Assembly: GCA_033065855.1 (NCBI GenBank)
Contig: JAVXUO010002997.1
Coordinates: forward strand, 62,001 to 126,000
Origin: Escallonia rubra
Taxonomy: Eukaryota; Streptophyta; Magnoliopsida; Escalloniales; Escalloniaceae
Direction of reading: 5' to 3'
Length of the DNA: 64,000 nucleotides
Numbering within the stretch: the stretch's first letter is position 1; the number at the start of each line of letters is the position of its first letter. The notes under the pieces were generated by a model that saw nothing but the letters and a program-made list of their open reading frames with translations, ran no database searches and had not been told where the DNA came from. Below, piece after piece: positions 11,499 to 24,149 of the stretch. The position numbers were made by a program, and so were the translations under genes.

Positions 11499-12639
11499 TT
11501 TATAAGTACATACCAGAACGACCAAAAACAACCACAGATCGACACCCAAACGACCATTGGCAATCATCTCAGTTTCCAACAAACATTAACAGTTATAACC
11601 ATATATTAAAATGATTGTTTGAAGATCATTTCCAAGCCATCATTTTAAAAATCTAAAGATGATTTTCAAAGGGTTTCAAAACGAACATAGATACTTCAAG
11701 GGAAATAGGGGAAGGGTTTCATACAAACACAAACGTTTTAATCACAATATGGGAAATAGTTTCAACTCAATCCCCTCAGTCAGGTAACCATACCTTCATT
11801 TGAATATTGTTTCCAAAACAGTCATTGTAAAATACAATATAAGCAGAACTATCATCGTAAGATACAGTATAACCAAATTCAAGACGTTGATCCTGGGCAG
11901 CTGTAATGTAATTCAGGCAATGCGCAGTTGTACACATGCATGATGTACCGGAATAACTAGCCCTATTCATCGATCAAGGAACTAGCATGCTTTCTCGTAT
12001 GAAGCAGTAACAAACCAGCCATATAACGCCTCCCCACAGAACAGATTCCCAGGCCAATACAAAAACAAGTCACAAAATCAAAAAATATTCACTACTTAAT
12101 ATGCAATAAAATGAGCATCAAGCTGAATACACATAACCGGAACAATTGAGGTTTCAATAAAATTAAGCATACTAATATAATTGATCACTCCGAATTCCAG
12201 AATAACTATAACAAGTAGTAAGAACGATTGTGAACAATTATCGAATTTAGGCATAACAATTCTGAACAAGAGCGCAAACAATTATTGAATTTGCTTAACA
12301 TGCAATAACAAGCGAGCATTGATAAGATTTCCAATTAACCGGTACAAGCTCAATGTTGGGATTTCTTACCGATAACATGTTAATATCAATATACAATTCA
12401 GTGATCAACAATAGCCATACGTAAATCGAAAGAATACTTACGAGTACGAGTTATCGGAATAAGGTTCGTATAAAAATCCTTACCCGGAGTTCAGATGGAA
12501 ATCCTTACCTGGATCCGCAGCTAAATTATCTTAATCGGGAAGTCTTTAGCTTTAACCTAAATGAGATAATCAAATCATCATAACACAACCTACACTATGA
12601 TATTATAAATCAATGTGGACTCACGCATACTCCCAAAAC

Positions 12640-13000
12640 GAACCCCCTTCACAGGGTACGTAAAATTATCAAAATGCCCATTAAGTGTAAAATTACCAAA
12701 AACACCCATTTAATACCTAAATTACCAAAACAATCTTCCCATAAGTAGAACTACTAAAATAACTTTACTGTACCCGAATTTACACTAAATACATTTTACT
12801 GGTAAAATTATCAAAATATCCCCTCGGGTGGCAAATTACCAAAATACTCCTCTCATACTTAAATCACCAAAATGACCTTTCCGTAAGTAAAATTACTAAA
12901 ATATTCTTACTGTATGTGAATTTACTCAAAAGTACATTTTATTGGTAAAATTACCAAAATACCCCATCGGGGTGGCAAATTACCAAAATTTCTCTTGGGG
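12640..13000. repeat. AT-rich sub-repeats within the LTR
   Basis: Variants of aaattaccaaaatacccc recur about a dozen times. A higher-order period of about 142 bp is visible between 12739 and 12881, each unit holding taagta, taaaat, actgta, cattttactggtaaaatta and gggtggcaaattacc. This is probably internal amplification in the LTR's untranscribed part. No coding role. Confidence 0.75.
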
Positions 13001-13644
13001 GTTTTTGTACCTGAAAAAAAATCCCAAAGTCATCTTAAAACACTATTTTAAGCATCCTGAAGTCATTTTTGGATTAAAAAGTATTTTAGAAAATTTTTGC
13101 CTGAAAATACAACCGGTGTCCGGACCTAACGCTCAGAAATCGGTTCGGCTAAAAATAGCTATTGATGTTGGAATGGCACGAAATATTAGGTAATGAAACA
13201 TATTAGTGAAATAAGGTTTTTCAAAAATTTTCAGATTAAAATAGCTTGGCTTACCATGCTAAATAATTTAACCGATATCCTAATTTAGTGTCCTTTGCGG
13301 ATACCGAAAATTTTCAAAAAATTCCAGAACGTACATCTCGTAAAAATAATAGGGGTTATTATTTTGGACTTTGTCTAATTCTGAACCTAACTATTTATAA
13401 AAATTCAGATTAAAACAGCCTAATTAATTCCCTACTTTTAGTGACACTTACACTTACTATTCACAATCAAAGCACACACTAACTCACGTTTGGCACACAG
13501 TTTCTTCCTCACCTCTCCCCCCTCTGCTGAAGTACCCACGGACACAATTCACGCACACACTCTCTGATTCACTACCGAACACACTCTAAAACACTACAAC
13601 ATATTACATCATCTGAAACACACATTTATACACAACACACCTAT

Positions 13645-13663
13645 AACACACACACACACACAC
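13645..13663. repeat. (AC)n microsatellite
   Basis: An uninterrupted run of about nine AC dinucleotides lies inside a broader AC-rich stretch (13440-13760) of the long LTR. Confidence 0.9.
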
Positions 13664-14338
13664 TGCTATTGTACTCACACTTTAAAAAACAGACTCAACC
13701 CCACGATTATCTACTGAAAACACACATTACCGTACTGTTATCCCTCTCACCTATCCATATACACACATAGTCCACACATAAACAATCCACTGCTGTTCCC
13801 CTTCCCCTTTTTTCTTTATTTTCCCTAATTGTTGCTTTTTTATATTTTAATTTCCCTTAAAATCCTTATCCAATTCTGTAATTTATATTCAATGCATTAG
13901 TCATCAAAAATTCAAGTAGGAGGTGGCATCTCCTTGGGACAAATTTTACAACAAATTTGACACCTAAGGCATATTTTCAAATTTTGCAATTTATCCCCTA
14001 AAGTTTTCATATTTGCAAAATAATCTCAAACTTTGTGTAATTACATTTAAGTCCCCAAACTTATCCTAATCTCTCTTAATCTTATTAGATGCCACTAAGA
14101 CGTACTACCACCCATTTTACTATTTTCCATCACTAAAATATAATTTACATTTATGCCCCCAAAGTTTTTCAAAATTACAAAATGATCCCAAAAGTTTTGA
14201 AAATTATATTTTTGCCCCAAATTTTTTTTAAGCTTTCATACACCACTAATACCCAAGCATTCCTCAAAATGATCGCCCGTTTATTTTTTGGGTCACGGAT
14301 GGTTATTTTAAACAGCTCCCAAAGTTCAAGATATTACA

Positions 14339-16984
14339 TTCTCCCCACCTAATAAAAATTTCGTCGTCGAAATTTGATCTTGGGTTCCTCGTTACTTATA
14401 ATGTCTATGCCCTACGCTTTCAGTTTGTACCTCTGATAATTACCAATAGTAGCTGAGTTACATCTTACCTTCGCACCCAAATGTATTCCTACAAATATTC
14501 GATTCGAATACAACGATTAAAGTTTAAATCGTGATACTAAATTGAGACCTTATCAGATAAACACTTTGCTCTAACTGTTCTAGAAGTGCACGCACAATAA
14601 CTTAGCTAATACAAATCTCACTGAACTAAACCTACACCGCTTCGAATTCAACGCATATATAACGAGTTAAGTCAAACTCTAATACAACAGGCTCCTACTG
14701 CATTATGCTAATACTATACTAGAGACTCTGTCATCTGCACAACTTTCTTAACGAGGGAAAGTTTAACTTCGAGCTTAAGGCATACGGAATACCAAACGAT
14801 GGTCATACATGACTTATACTCTACCAAAGCTAACATGGATAGGATAACCAATTCCTATAAGCACTTACACCTCACAATAGATAGCAAAACTGTAGCCACT
14901 AAGTTTTCACTGTGCACTCTAACATCTCAAAACAACGAGTCCAAACTGTTGCCAAATTTGTCATCGAGAGACGTGTTATCTTAACATAGCTACGTATTGC
15001 ATACCTATGATTCTGCATACACTTCACAGAACAATAGAGAACTGTAACCACTACGATTTCGCTGCAAACTCTGGTGTCTTACCTCAATGAGTCCATGTTA
15101 CCGAATTCATCACCTAGAGATGTGTTCTCCTAACATAACGCAAAATATGATTCTGGAAATCTATGTATTCATTCTCACGAGAGTTTGAGGTTCTAAGTTA
15201 TTACATCACTTTCAATTCACAGTCACATTATTTATAAAATCTTATAGCCTTATCATTCAATCATCTGTTTCAGTTAATCGTTTAGAATCATTCACCTTCT
15301 ATAAGCAAGTAACATGGGGTATACTGTTGCGTGCTCAACCAAAATCTCAATCTTATACCGAACCGTCACATAGATTGTTCAAATCTAATCCACGTTCTCA
15401 GAGTCTACTCTCATTCACAGATTATTTCAGGCCTAGGAGTCTACATAATCTCATATTAGGGTAGGTGAAACTATGCATTCCAAAATCAAGTAAAGATACA
15501 CGTGCATGACATATTGTTTGTTTCCAAATTCATTTGAGAACATAGCCCAACAAAATTCAGATTATCAGATTAGCTATAAGTAACAACTATGGCATATTAC
15601 CATTTTGAAACATATCAACACATAAACACCAATCACAGAGAAATAGTGATGGTTATGCAGCAAAGCATTTGACGTTAATCACAACAAACAATGATCTCAA
15701 TCAAACATTTAGGGATCAAATGATAACAATAATTACATCAGGCAATCAAAACGAGAAAATCTTTAACAAAATCATATATATTGGCTTTATGATATACTTT
15801 TATGGCATTCCAAAAAATGACGAGTATAGAAACAATGGTGTATATATAATGAAGCAAAGTCAACCCAATGACTCGAAGCAATTACAATCAGTAGGAGTTA
15901 CATGGCCAGTGGGCCAGATACTATCCCATCAAGTCCAAATAGATTCAAAATAAATAAATATCCTGAAAAATGGATAAGAAGACTCAATATGAATGACATC
16001 CTCTCCAACGTCTCGGAGCGGATTAACATTCAATTAAGTCGCAATTGAATTCAATGTACAAAAGAACGAACTAAATGACAGAGTAGCAATCTAAATTTCT
16101 TATCGTACTCTCAAACCAAACTTTTAGATTTAACATCAGTCATTCCTCAACATCAACATTCTCACTCATAAATCAAATCACTAACTTAACTACTCCTCAA
16201 ACCTTATGAACTTTCAAACACTACTAGGGTTTTCCCTAATAGTACACGGATGCGTGATTAGAGTATAACCATCTCATGCCTCGCATGATATCAAACCTCG
16301 AACAACAAATGTGATGAGATCCACAGAAAGATCTCTATCCCTTAGGTGGACAGTACAACCATAGAAAGCCGTAAAAACAGGCAAAGGACTCTCCAGATTG
16401 AGTACTTATCACAAGATCAGTCTCTAAAGGATGGGTAGCTATGCAAAAGTAAGGGATACCAAAGAATATGTCGTTCCAGAATCAAACATTATAGGAGCAT
16501 CTAATGGTCCATTTTGAAAGTTATTTTCCTAGTTTATGAAAGGATGCGTGATTTTGGAAGTCGTCCATTACCTTCTTGTGAACTTTAAAAAGTTCACACA
16601 CATGGACCCTTCCCCCATCAATAGTCTACATGCATCGCCTCAAGTGGAGTCAACTGCTCCACTAGGAGCAACAATGAATATCGAAGCTCCACCCCCTAGT
16701 GGGGAGGAAGAGGAGCACTCTAGTAGCCCACTCCACTATTTAAGTTGTTTACTGCCTTAGGGGTCCCAACTTCTGCGTCTATCGACACCATCAAGATGGC
16801 CAAGTAGGTGGGGGTTCATCACCCTTTACTTGGCTCTAAATAGGCACTTGGTATGTGGCAATTAGGGTGGCTCAAGCCACACTATTGAGTCTTTCCTTTA
16901 TTTAACACTAGCGCCAGCGCCCGCATGCATAACTCAAAATAGAAATACTAGTCTTAGCAGCCTATCAAAGAAAGAGTTTAACAT
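14339..16984. other. Decayed retrotransposon interior, no recognisable gene
   Basis: The first 60 bp hold the minus-strand PPT-like ggtggggaga and the conserved aatttcgacgacgaaattt block. Beyond that I see no domain on either strand. A divergent direct duplication (about 14885-14990 and 15040-15145) shares aactgta-ccacta and gag-ga-gtgtt-tc-taacata. The short ORF at 16536-16760 (+) has no recognisable motif. On the minus strand at about 16983, tgttaaactc follows a purine-rich gggagacaaggggctcag, a plausible 3' LTR start for the neighbouring Tat element. Confidence 0.4.
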
Positions 16985-17044
16985 AGTCTGAGCCCCTTGT
17001 CTCCCTCAAAAAGGAAATGTTTAGCCTTGAGGCTACACACTACT

Positions 17045-18153
17045 GGAAAGATTTTCTAATTCCATGTGTAAGGGATTGGTTCACCGGAGAGCGTCTCTAA
17101 GGTGCAAGTGCTAGGCTTTATGACCTTTGAAATGCAGTATGACCCTTTCTAATTAGGAGACAATTTTCAAGCCGTTGTTTTTGGGTTGAAAATTTCAAGT
17201 TTTTGAAGAACTAAGTCCTTTATGCAAAGAATTTGTGAATAGATACATTGATTATAATAACGGGAAACCCATTGTTTGTTTGTAATGAAACATGCATGAG
17301 CTTGAAATCTTACCTTACCTTAAAGAACAACGGTTTGTGAAGGTGTACTTAGATTTATCTTATGTTGGTGGAAAGGGTACGCATACGTGCCAAACCAACT
17401 TCAGCAAGGCTTCTATACCAAAGCACCGTAAGAAGGGTGTCTTTCCTATCACAGAACAAAGAGTCGTCTAGTAGGGCCTGAGAACTTTGGGAAGCTAATC
17501 CCAAGCTTAGTTAGCTTCATCTATATTTGGATCAACCCTTGTAAGATATTGAAATCATGTTCCTTGTTGGCCTATTAGATTTAAGGTGAGCAACATAACT
17601 AACATAGAGATCGACTGATGGGAGTGTTTTAAATACACCAATGTGACAAACGACGTTCTTCGGAAATGAATCTTCATACTTGGCTTCCGTAATGGAGCAG
17701 AGGGTTCAACTTCAGCCACTTGGAGAAACGATCTATGGTGACAATAACACATTGCTTTTCCCTGTAGCCATTGGAAACGGTCTTAATGTCTCCATTCTCC
17801 ACATGGCAACGGGAACTGGCAAAACCAAATTGTACGAGTAAAGTAAATGAAGTATGGGAAATGGGGGCAAACTTCTGGCACTTTTCATATTTCTTGGTGA
17901 AGCTAATGGTGTCTTTTTGCATTTTAGGCCAATAGCAACTCTCTTTCAGAATTTTATGCCCTAAAGCTTTGCCCCCTATATGTTGTCCACATATGCTTTC
18001 GTAAAATTCTTGGATAGTGCATATGGATTCTGAGTGGTGTAAACACTTGAGATATGGAAGGCTAAACGACTTCTTATGCAACACTACATCCATCAATGCA
18101 TTGCGAGATGATTTAACTCTGATATTCTTGGCTTCACGCCTATTACTAGGCAA
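17045..18153 (-). pseudogene. Ty3/gypsy integrase remnant
   Basis: The zinc-binding part reads GQHIGGKALGHKILKESCYWPKM and then KKYEKCQKFAP. The first His and first Cys of the HHCC finger appear to have become Tyr. The catalytic core starts at VIVTIDRFSKWLKL, keeping the first Asp. In the region to about 17045, other frames show the family's C-terminal sequences, including KDLVLQKLEIF, KLSPN-KGSYCISKV and STCTLETLSGEPIPYTWN, which lies near the end of pol in related elements. Several stops and frame changes intervene. The enzyme would insert the element's cDNA into the host genome. Confidence 0.85.
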
Positions 18154-18280
18154 TTTTTTGTTATGGAGTTAATGGAGAATTGAATGTATGCAATAAGTTT
18201 TTGGAGTCATGACAGTAATGTTAACCTAGGGGTTAATAACAAGCTCATTGAGGAGCAACAACTTTGGAATCAAATGAATG

Positions 18281-18900
18281 TCAAAGTGTGAACTCCATTG
18301 CAAAGGGCTTGACTTGAATGAGATACTGTATTATTCTGTCATCCCTAGCCTTGCCCAAAATATGATTGACAACCAATTGGGAAGCACTATAATCAGATAA
18401 CGAATTAACTTTCAAATTATGAGCTGCCTGAATTCTAGTCAAAAGAGCTTTGTATCCTGCTTTAGTATTGGACACTTGAAAGTCAAATCAGACTACATAT
18501 TTAATTAGGAACTTCTTTAGGCTGATAAGGATCAAACCAACGCCACAATTCCCAAGAGTGGATGAACTGCCCGCAGAGTGTCCATGAATTTAGGGCTTCT
18601 GAGATCACTAGATGTGGAGGATCGTCCAGAAGGGTACATCCATGATGAAATCTGACAAGGCTTGGGTCATTGCGGCACAGGCTGATATTGGATTCAAACT
18701 CGCCTAACTCTACAAACCAATTTACCAATTGTCCTGAATCTTCTTGGCTTTGAAGGATCTACTTGAAAGGTGGTTCGTGGAGACTATGATCCGGTGAGAT
18801 TGAAAGTTTAGTTGAACACGTTGCAGACATATGATCAAGGAAAGCATTAATTTATCAACCTTTGGATATGGCGTCTCAACATCTTGCAAGATTTTGCTTA
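18281..18900 (-). pseudogene. Ty3/gypsy RNase H remnant
   Basis: The segment SNTKAGYKALLTRIQAAHNLKVNSLSDYSASQLVVNHILGKA (split here by position, 18475-18350) corresponds to the NEAEYEAL and SDSQLVVNQ parts of Tat RNase H, with altered acidic residues. The preceding frame at 18501-18728 has no independent identity. It lies between the reverse transcriptase and integrase, as expected. Confidence 0.7.
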
Positions 18901-19094
18901 CACAGTAGATTGGCCTTTAGACAAGTTTTTCTTTTCTGATCAAGACCGTAATTATCATTACATGACTTAAGGAGATATAAAGTAAAGATCATCACCTAGA
19001 AGAGGCTTCGCCAAGAATGTTAGGGTGGCTAAGTACATCTTTAATTCTTCAAACGAGGTACGACATTCTTTGGTCGAGAGGAAGTCTTGGCATG

Positions 19095-20220
19095 TCAAAT
19101 CGCCTTGAGGAAGGCAAGCATCATTCTGCAGGTCGAGACCCTCACAATCAACTTTAAACTTGCTTGATGGTTGTTAGAGGTGCCAAAGACTGGATGGTAA
19201 CATTTTTCTAAAAGATAGCTTCGATGCCCCACTGGGGAACTTTGAGACCTGCAAATTGTTCCTGAACCAATGTCGAATGCACATGTGAGGGGGTTTAACT
19301 TCATCTTGTATTGCCTTAGCACATCAAATGTTTCCTTGAGGTCTTGAAGGTGGTCGTGTGCATGAACACTCTTAACTAGCGTACTGTTAACATATACTTT
19401 CATGTTTTTGCCAATCAAATAATGCAAAATTTTGTTATGGCTTTCTATCATGTGGTTAACTCATCTGTGGTCACACAAGATATAACAAAATACACAATTG
19501 GACTAGGTCATTCAAGCAATATGTCAGATAATTTGCCCCTTTTTAAAGATGGACTATTTATCTGCTAAGAGCATAGCTAACTGATTGAACTACATGTCAC
19601 ATTTTGTTACGTTCATGAAAGGCAGTCCACTGTAGATTTTCATACCACCCTTACAGCCTATTTATCCTCGCTATCTTCGGACTTTTAGAGTTTTACTTCT
19701 TTTTACTCTTAACGAAGCTAAGAAAATGTCGAACGTTGATCACTTTAAGGCCATAATTGGGTGTTCAAAAACCTCCATGTTTTGGTCCGACCAATATCTA
19801 CTAATTTGCCCCGACATTTTCCAACTGAAATCATATTACCTTGTAACAATACAAGCCTCCTTTGATGAAAAATGAGGTCTTACGAATGTCATCCTCGTGC
19901 ATCATAATTTGGTTATATCTTCCGTGAAAATTGACAATTCATGCCCTGAAATTGCATCAATCAAAATGTCTATCCTTGGAAGAGGATAGTTATCTTTGGG
20001 CATGCATTTTTCGGGTCAGTAAATTCAATGCATATGCGCCACTGTTCGCTTGGTTTAGGGACCATTATGATGTTGGCTACCCAATTCGGATAATGGATTT
20101 CTTGGATGAAACCCTCTTTTGGAATCTTATCAATTGCTTCTTTTGTTCTTTTACTTGCTTGAAAGAAGCAAATGTTGGATTTTTTTTATTGATAGGGTTG
20201 TTGCTTGGTTCAACGATTAA
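19095..20220 (-). pseudogene. Ty3/gypsy reverse transcriptase remnant, catalytic box lost
   Basis: The N-terminal part (about 20160-19960) reads KEGFIQEIHYPNWVANIIMV and WRICIEFTDPKNACPK. The part at 19451-19250 reads VYVNSTLVKS, HDHLQDLKETFDVLRQYK and MKLNPLTCAF. The family's YVDD motif is YVNS here (19386-19397), so both catalytic aspartates are gone, in addition to stops. It would have copied element RNA to DNA. Confidence 0.85.
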
Positions 20221-20599
20221 CTAGTGTGTGATCACTTCAAATTGATTCCGGGCATATTTGCAGTTGTCAATGTAAACACATCTGTGTGACTTCGCAAGAG
20301 GTCAACAAGCTTGAGCTTGAATCTTCTTTTAATGAAGATCCTATCTGACCAGTCTTGTGCGGATCACTAAGGAACAATGATGGTTCACTGAGTCTTCTAC
20401 GTGCTCTCCTCACTGTGCTCTTATTTCATATCTCAAATCTTTAATGGCACATGCTTTCAAATTCTTGGTTCGGCATGCAACAACATAGCATTTCCTTTCA
20501 ACCATCTACTCAACCTGTACTTTGCACGCTCCATGTTCTGTGGGGACTTTTTATCTTAAGATGATAAGGTGAGTCCATGAATTTCAACACGTTAACTCA

Positions 20600-20960
20600 A
20601 CGCGACCAGGGATGTCATAAGACACTGATAGAATACGGACAACAATAAAATTGAGCATAACATTGACCTAGATAACAACAGTTCCTATCGTATTGCAGAG
20701 TTGATGATTCCCTCCATTGTGAAAGAAAGGTTAAAAAACCATACAGAGGGGTAGCCATCCAACGGAACTGCTTGTTTGGGATGCCCATATGTTAGAAGGT
20801 ATCAAAGAAAAGGGCAATGACCAAACTTCCATTGTCTACTAGTATCCTCTTGATGTCAAAATTTTCCACTTGCAGTGTGATGACTAAGGGGTCATCATAA
20901 GGAGTCCTAATGCCTTCCTAATCGTCTTTGGTGAAGGACATGGCAAACAAATGTTTGATC
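20600..20960 (-). pseudogene. Ty3/gypsy aspartic protease remnant
   Basis: The minus strand reads DDPLVITLQVENFDIKRIL, then VDNGSLVIALFFDTF and HMGIPNKQFRWMATPL. The DNGS flap (20825-20839) is the Tat-lineage version of the retroviral DTG/DSG active site, and the second half matches family members. A stop follows FFDTF. It lies between the gag knuckle and the reverse transcriptase. Confidence 0.75.
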
Positions 20961-20999
20961 TATTTGGAGGGGAATTTCGTGACGCAAACCTGCCAGGCA

Positions 21000-22500
21000 T
21001 AACCTTTACTATCTTGTCCCATCAAACCGCCAAATACAATTCCTCTTGAGATGGTGTTCGTGATACCCGTCTTTTGTTCCGAGCTTCCCTGTTCTCTATC
21101 AATGGGGATGGCTCCTTTATAGGATTAGGGTTTTTCCATATAACTCTTCGAGTGCCCTGTTTTGACTATGGCTTCAGTAGCTCTCTCGAAACATTTACAG
21201 TCATTTGTCTTATGACTGCCGTCGTTGTGAAAACGACATAAAAGACGATTATCCCTCTTATTATTTGGCTTTCATCTTTTTTGGCCATGAAGAGTTTCTT
21301 TGTCACGGGTCTCACACATGATTTGCGACTGACGGATACTTAATGGCGTCATATTCTTCACATCGATGAATGGCTCCTTTACGCGTCTTTCATCGTGTCT
21401 TCAGCAGTTAGGAGTGTCCAAATATTTTGGATTGTTCTCCTCACGTGGCATGTTTGCCTTGCTCTTAATTCTTTACCTTGGTGCGGGATGGATGAGCCTC
21501 AAGGTATTATTTTGCTTAGATGTATTTATTGGCTTTGCCCAGAAGTGCCTTTATATTGCCAGGGGGCTTTTGTTTTTTGAAAAAATAAACCGTGTCCCCA
21601 AATGGGGGCCACGTAGGAAGGCAATATATCTGATTGAGTCTCGAAATTATACATTCTCGAGGGTCGCCACATTGATGAGGCCAAGGTATTCATGATATAG
21701 ACTCGTTCTTTTCTTTCACAATGTTAAGCAAACTGGCAAGTTTTTTGTCGAGATCGCCTGCTCATAAAGTGATTATGGGAAAAGTCCATCTAAGAGAAAT
21801 AATGAATATACCTAAGAGGTAAAGACTTTTTGGGAAGGCCCGAGACATGACAGGGTTAAATACTTGTAATAGTATATTGTTAGTCTCGAATTGGCACGTT
21901 CTCCTGGATCATCTCTATTATCGTATATGTCTCATTGAGGTAACTTACAACTATGTGGGAGTTTTGCCTCTTAAATGGCCTTTTACAAAGGATATTCTGC
22001 AGCTGTGGATGACTTTGGCGGTGCTCGTCCTTGAGGATGGCCCCTAGGTTAGTGATGTGTAGGAATTACCCACTTTAGAGGGATCTTTAAGATAAAAAGA
22101 TCCGTTCCATGTTAAGCCATACTTTATGTTGTAGCTTGACCTGTAAGGAAAGATAAATTTGCACGTGTGCGAGATTATTAATCATCTTTTTGAGTTGGTG
22201 AATCTTCTTGGTCAGATCACCATGAGTAGTTTTCAACAATTTGTGTTGCGTTGCTATGGCGCAATCATATTTCGAAGAGTAGGGGTTGGCAAATGACTTT
22301 TCGAGACTCCCAAATTGCTTAACTGCAAGCATTAAAAGTTACATCAATGTGATGGTTTTCCTTCGAATCGATGGTTCGACCAGTTTGACGAGTGCGGGTC
22401 ATTTGCCGATCGTGAACGGTCAGCCCAATAGTCCAGCTTAATTGCTGGCCACACTCTCGGTTGGTTCATTCAGTCTGAGATTTGCTAGAAGAAGTATAAT
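21000..22500 (-). pseudogene. Ty3/gypsy gag remnant with zinc knuckle-like motif
   Basis: At 21245-21195 the minus strand reads CRFHNDGSHKTNDC, a Tat-type C-x3-H knuckle. It is followed by an IVKTGHSKSYM segment seen in related gag proteins and then SRGIVFGGLMGQDSKGYAWQV leading into protease. Upstream, to about 22490, frames are short and interrupted. A minus-strand ATG follows the primer-site-like DNA near 22508. The capsid part itself is not recognisable. Confidence 0.6.
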
Positions 22501-22516
22501 TTGCCATGATTCTTAA

Positions 22517-22536
22517 CTCTACTCCAGATAGCGCCA
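22517..22536 (-). promoter_or_regulatory. Candidate primer binding site
   Basis: On the minus strand, tggcgctatctggagt follows the LTR end (tgcagtaataca reading) by one base. Many Tat-type elements have TGGCGCC followed by a gtctg or atctg block at this place, where a tRNA primes reverse transcription. The match to a particular tRNA was not tested. Confidence 0.5.
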
Positions 22537-22538
22537 AT

Positions 22539-23690
22539 GTATTACTGCTTTAAATTTATTAGAAACCATAGTGAATTGTGACATGTAGGACTGAAAAACA
22601 GTGACCGCTGTAGGGTTCCTGAAGGGAACTCTCTAATTCTTAATTCAGAGCACAATAACAAGATAAAATTATTAATAAGTTAGAAGACTATTGTATTTGT
22701 GTGTGAATAGTTGTCTACAAACTTGGATTTATCCCCTTTATATAGCCTTAGGAATCAGAACCCTGATAAAATTAAGACTAACGGCTGCGTTGTCCTTATC
22801 CTTAGGGATCAAGATAGAGTCCTTCTAAAACCCTAATTCTCTAATACAATAATTACCAATCCTCAAGTTGACTAGGGTTGACAGAGAATGCTAGGTGCCT
22901 GACAATGATTAACGATCCATGCTCCCATAACTTACCTAGATCAAAAGGCATAAACATCAATAAGCTAATGAGTTCACAAAATTACCTCACTTGAGTGGAG
23001 CTTGGAGATTAAATGAAACATAGTGGAGATAGATCTTCAAAGTCTTGGGTGGAGATGGAATGGAGGCAAGTAGCTTGAATAAAGGCAAGTGCAGCTGTAA
23101 GAATAAAGAATCACTAGCAAGATTAGGGTTAAGGTGTATATGTACCCCTCATTGTCCGCCTATAATGGGATGAACATGGCAAAGACTAATGTCTCAATAA
23201 CAAATACCAAGGTCAAAAAGCCAGTCTGACCTATTATAGGGCTGACGGGATTAAAGATTGTCCAAAAAGAAAAAATCTGGACCGCCCATCCGCGATGGAA
23301 GGATTGCCAAATCAGTACCAACAAGATAGAGATCTTGTTAGTGTTGTTAAGGGATTAGCTCTTTTAAATGTAAGTGTATAGTTTAATTTGTAAACTAGAC
23401 TTTGAGACCCATTCAACTTATTTCTCAACTATTTTTTCTTCATTTTCTAGGCTGAAAAATGTTGTAAAAATGATGCCCAACTATTTTTGATGGAGAAAGG
23501 TGGAAATATGAATGATATTTTGTCATAATATTTTAATGAGAAAAACTAGGAGTGTTTGTCCACTAGAAATATATGTATATGTGTGTATAATATCACATTA
23601 TCGTATAAAAAATGGTGGATAAAATCAAGTTGCTATAGAAATAAAGGAATATAACTGTCTTATCACTGTGTCTAAAATATCATAAGATGG
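22539..23690 (-). mobile_element. 5' LTR of the Tat-lineage element (outer border uncertain)
   Basis: The LTR ends on the minus strand with ...ataca at 22539. A minus-strand TATA box, ggctatataaagggg, is at 22733-22747, followed by a short untranslated leader. No coding sequence is seen. The outer border is not fixed; it lies somewhere before the LINE ORF1 remains that begin around 23700. Confidence 0.5.
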
Positions 23691-24149
23691 TGACTTCAAA
23701 ACCCGACCCGGGCGATCTCGCCTACGCCCCTCGCCACTCGCCACAATAACCAACCACTATCTCCATATATTACCATGATCAAATCCACACTGAACCCATC
23801 CCGCCCCCTTGATAACCGAGGTGATGAAGAAAAGACACCTAAGAAACTTAAAATTGTCCAATCTGGTCCTAACTAACGTACAATTGTCTTGGACAACAAC
23901 TTCATAATACTCCTTAGCTTTCGTCTAGCCCAACTACTATGGAACTACCGAAGGGTAAATCTACTGGGGATGCGTCTTATTGTCTAACAGCAAAGATTTT
24001 ATAATTAGTAACATTATGGAAGAATAGACTTCTGATGAAGAAGCATAGGAAGAAGAGCCCTATATGGAGCCTCCTATTAATGCTAAGGACGATAATCCCC
24101 TAAATTCAAACATTCTACTATCTTAAAATCTCATTAAAAAATTAGGAAG

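Larger units (their letters stand above)
9605..14338 (-). mobile_element. Very long Ty3/gypsy-type LTR, minus orientation, interrupted by a LINE
   Basis: On the minus strand the interval starts TGTAATATC at 14338 and ends GATGTTACA at 9605. Just upstream of the start, on the minus strand, lie aatttcgacgacgaaattt and a ggtggggaga polypurine tract. That arrangement is characteristic of the pol end, PPT and 3' LTR of Tekay/Del-like chromoviruses. Without the inserted LINE (about 10090-11498) the LTR would be about 3.3 kb. It holds AT-rich sub-repeats (12640-13000), an AC microsatellite, and a TATA-like minus-strand sequence near 13837-13848. A block near 9955-9990 (gggtgaactttt, agctcagtaaggtcg) recurs at 63000-63035. 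No chromodomain could be read above 14338, so the element is decayed or non-autonomous. Confidence 0.55.
16985..22538 (-). mobile_element. Decayed Tat-lineage Ty3/gypsy retrotransposon interior (gag-PR-RT-RH-INT)
   Basis: Reading on the minus strand from 22538 down, the order is primer-site-like DNA, gag with a zinc knuckle-like motif (21195-21245), protease (about 20835), reverse transcriptase (20200-19095), RNase H (about 19000-18281) and integrase (18153-17045). RNase H followed by integrase at the end is the Ty3/gypsy order. The protein variants (LVDNGS, EGFIQEIHYPNWVAN, KMKLNPLTCAF, CGQHIGGKALGHKIL) match Tat-clade plant elements. Stops and frameshifts occur throughout, so it cannot be autonomous. 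A matching 3' LTR below 16983 could not be aligned to the 5' LTR, so that end is probably eroded. Confidence 0.87.
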
